From Candidatus Eiseniibacteriota bacterium (GTDB taxonomy: Bacteria > Orphanbacterota > Orphanbacteria > Orphanbacterales > Orphanbacteraceae): a DNA stretch of 64,000 nucleotides. Both the position numbers and the translations under genes were made by a program. The notes below the pieces were generated by a model. That model did not search any database. It was not told the origin of the DNA and saw nothing but the letters and a program-made list of their open reading frames with translations. The DNA is taken from the NCBI GenBank assembly GCA_029262235.1, contig JAJCZU010000003.1:62001-126000 (forward strand). The letters run 5' to 3'. Below are positions 63,263-64,000 of this stretch, in pieces; position 1 is the first letter of the stretch, and every line of letters starts with the position of its first letter.

Positions 63263-64000
63263 TTGCGCCTGACCTGCTGGGCGCTCACATGTCGATTGCC
63301 GGGGGAGTCCCGCGCGCGCTCGAACGCGGCCTCGACGCCGGCTGCCACGCTGTACAGATCTTCACGAAGAACAACAACCGCTGGGACGGGAAGGCGATTT
63401 CCGAAGAGGACGCCCGCTCGTTCCTCACGCTCGCCCGTGATTTCCCGCCGGGCTCTCTCTTCTCCCATTCCAGCTACCTGATCAATCTCGGTGCGCCCCG
63501 TGGAGAGACGCGCACGCGATCCATCCACGCCATGGTGGACGAACTCGAACGCGCCGAACGACTCGCGCTGCTCGGCGTCGTGCTTCATCCGGGAAGCCAC
63601 GTCGGGGCGGGGGTGGCGACGGGCATCAAACGCATCACAGGCGGGCTGAATCGCGCGCTTCGGGCCACGTCCGGTTTCGAGACGCTCGTGCTGCTCGAAA
63701 CAACGGCCGGGCAGGGCTCGAACCTGGGGCACCGGTTCGAAGAGATCGCGCGTATCATCGGCGGCGTGCGCGAGCCTGAGCGGATCGGCGTCTGCGTCGA
63801 CACGTGCCATGTTTTCGCTGCCGGCTATCCGATTCACGAGCGCGACGGCTACGACGAGACCATCGACGCGTTCGATCGCGTGATCGGGCTGGGTCGCCTG
63901 AAGGCCATGCACCTGAACGACTCGAAGATGCCTTTCGCAAGCAGGCGCGACCGCCACGAGCATATCGCGGAGGGAGAGATGGGAATCGATCCGTTCCGGT
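63259..64000 (+). CDS. nfo: Endonuclease IV, 3' end beyond the window
   Basis: Visible 247 residues of an AP endonuclease that cuts abasic sites in base excision repair. Zinc ligands: LLGAHMSIAGG start, His in VVLHPGSHVG, Glu in LLETTAGQGSNLG, Asp and His in CVDTCHVFAAGY, His in MHLNDSK and Asp/His in RRDRHEHIAEGEMG; the last Glu lies past the window. The TTG at 63259 overlaps the ccmD stop as TTGA; an ATG at 63289 would cut into GAHMS, so it is too late. Confidence 0.9.
   Translation, partial: MIAPDLLGAHMSIAGGVPRALERGLDAGCHAVQIFTKNNNRWDGKAISEEDARSFLTLARDFPPGSLFSHSSYLINLGAPRGETRTRSIHAMVDELERAERLALLGVVLHPGSHVGAGVATGIKRITGGLNRALRATSGFETLVLLETTAGQGSNLGHRFEEIARIIGGVREPERIGVCVDTCHVFAAGYPIHERDGYDETIDAFDRVIGLGRLKAMHLNDSKMPFASRRDRHEHIAEGEMGIDPFR

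Overview
The window reads as part of a chromosome from a Gram-negative, high-GC, respiring bacterium. Evidence: outer-membrane barrels, a TolC/RND pump, many lipoproteins with a lipobox, a B-type succinate dehydrogenase and a System I cytochrome c maturation cluster. No phage, insertion sequence, CRISPR array, rRNA or tRNA was seen. The CxxxY form of CcmE, the B-type SdhC, and two secreted proteins that end in a shared SWT-VK-LF tail suggest an under-sampled lineage, possibly Krumholzibacteriota, Eisenbacteria or another FCB-like group. That placement is inference only. TTG starts after a good ribosome binding site and 1-8 nt gene overlaps are frequent.

Layout. 1-2018: ArsM-type arsenite methyltransferase coupled to a radical SAM enzyme (minus strand). 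2129-3562: fumarase/aspartase-family lyase. 3687-4497: bacilliredoxin-like protein and a small partner, with promoter and terminator. 4868-6286: sulfatase-fold lipoprotein. 6301-9718: sdhCAB. 9806-11059: a porin. 11366-15430: AlkD-like protein, BNR-propeller protein, MoaD/ThiS-like carrier, DUF4301 protein. 15521-17571: ICMT-like protein, aldo/keto reductase, membrane protein. 17574-21549: a three-subunit molybdenum hydroxylase of the 4-hydroxybenzoyl-CoA reductase type. 21603-26372: a Gly/Asn-rich linker protein, a GNAT, and an envelope operon (lipoprotein, barrel, CsgG-like lipoprotein). 26425-29708: YdeP/FdhF-like molybdoenzyme and superoxide dismutase. 30236-33116: DUF456 protein, TIGR01777 epimerase, DAHP synthase. 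33411-40011: TetR regulator with a TolC-MFP-RND efflux operon. 40001-43362: EamA transporter and glycogen phosphorylase. 43434-47839: Hpt protein, tripartite hybrid kinase, periplasmic protein and barrel, in one operon. 48003-50633: MBL hydrolase, haem-like lipoprotein, two secreted paralogues. 51029-55849: M24 peptidase, MutT-phosphatase fusion, TrxB, PepA. 56109-57104: DHH phosphoesterase. 57263-63262: ccmE-F-I-like-X-A-B-C-D, coupled to nfo, which runs off the window.

Between genes lies a family of about 70-120 bp imperfect palindromes. There are six convincing copies and one half copy in 64 kb. They share a GCCAATGGG-like centre and CCGGTCCC/GGGACCGG arms, and often lie near purine/pyrimidine-biased tracts. 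This repeat family, the ArsM-radical SAM pair, the sensor-kinase/barrel operon, the CsgG-like protein with a peptidoglycan-binding insert, and the twin secreted proteins are the parts least explained by known systems.
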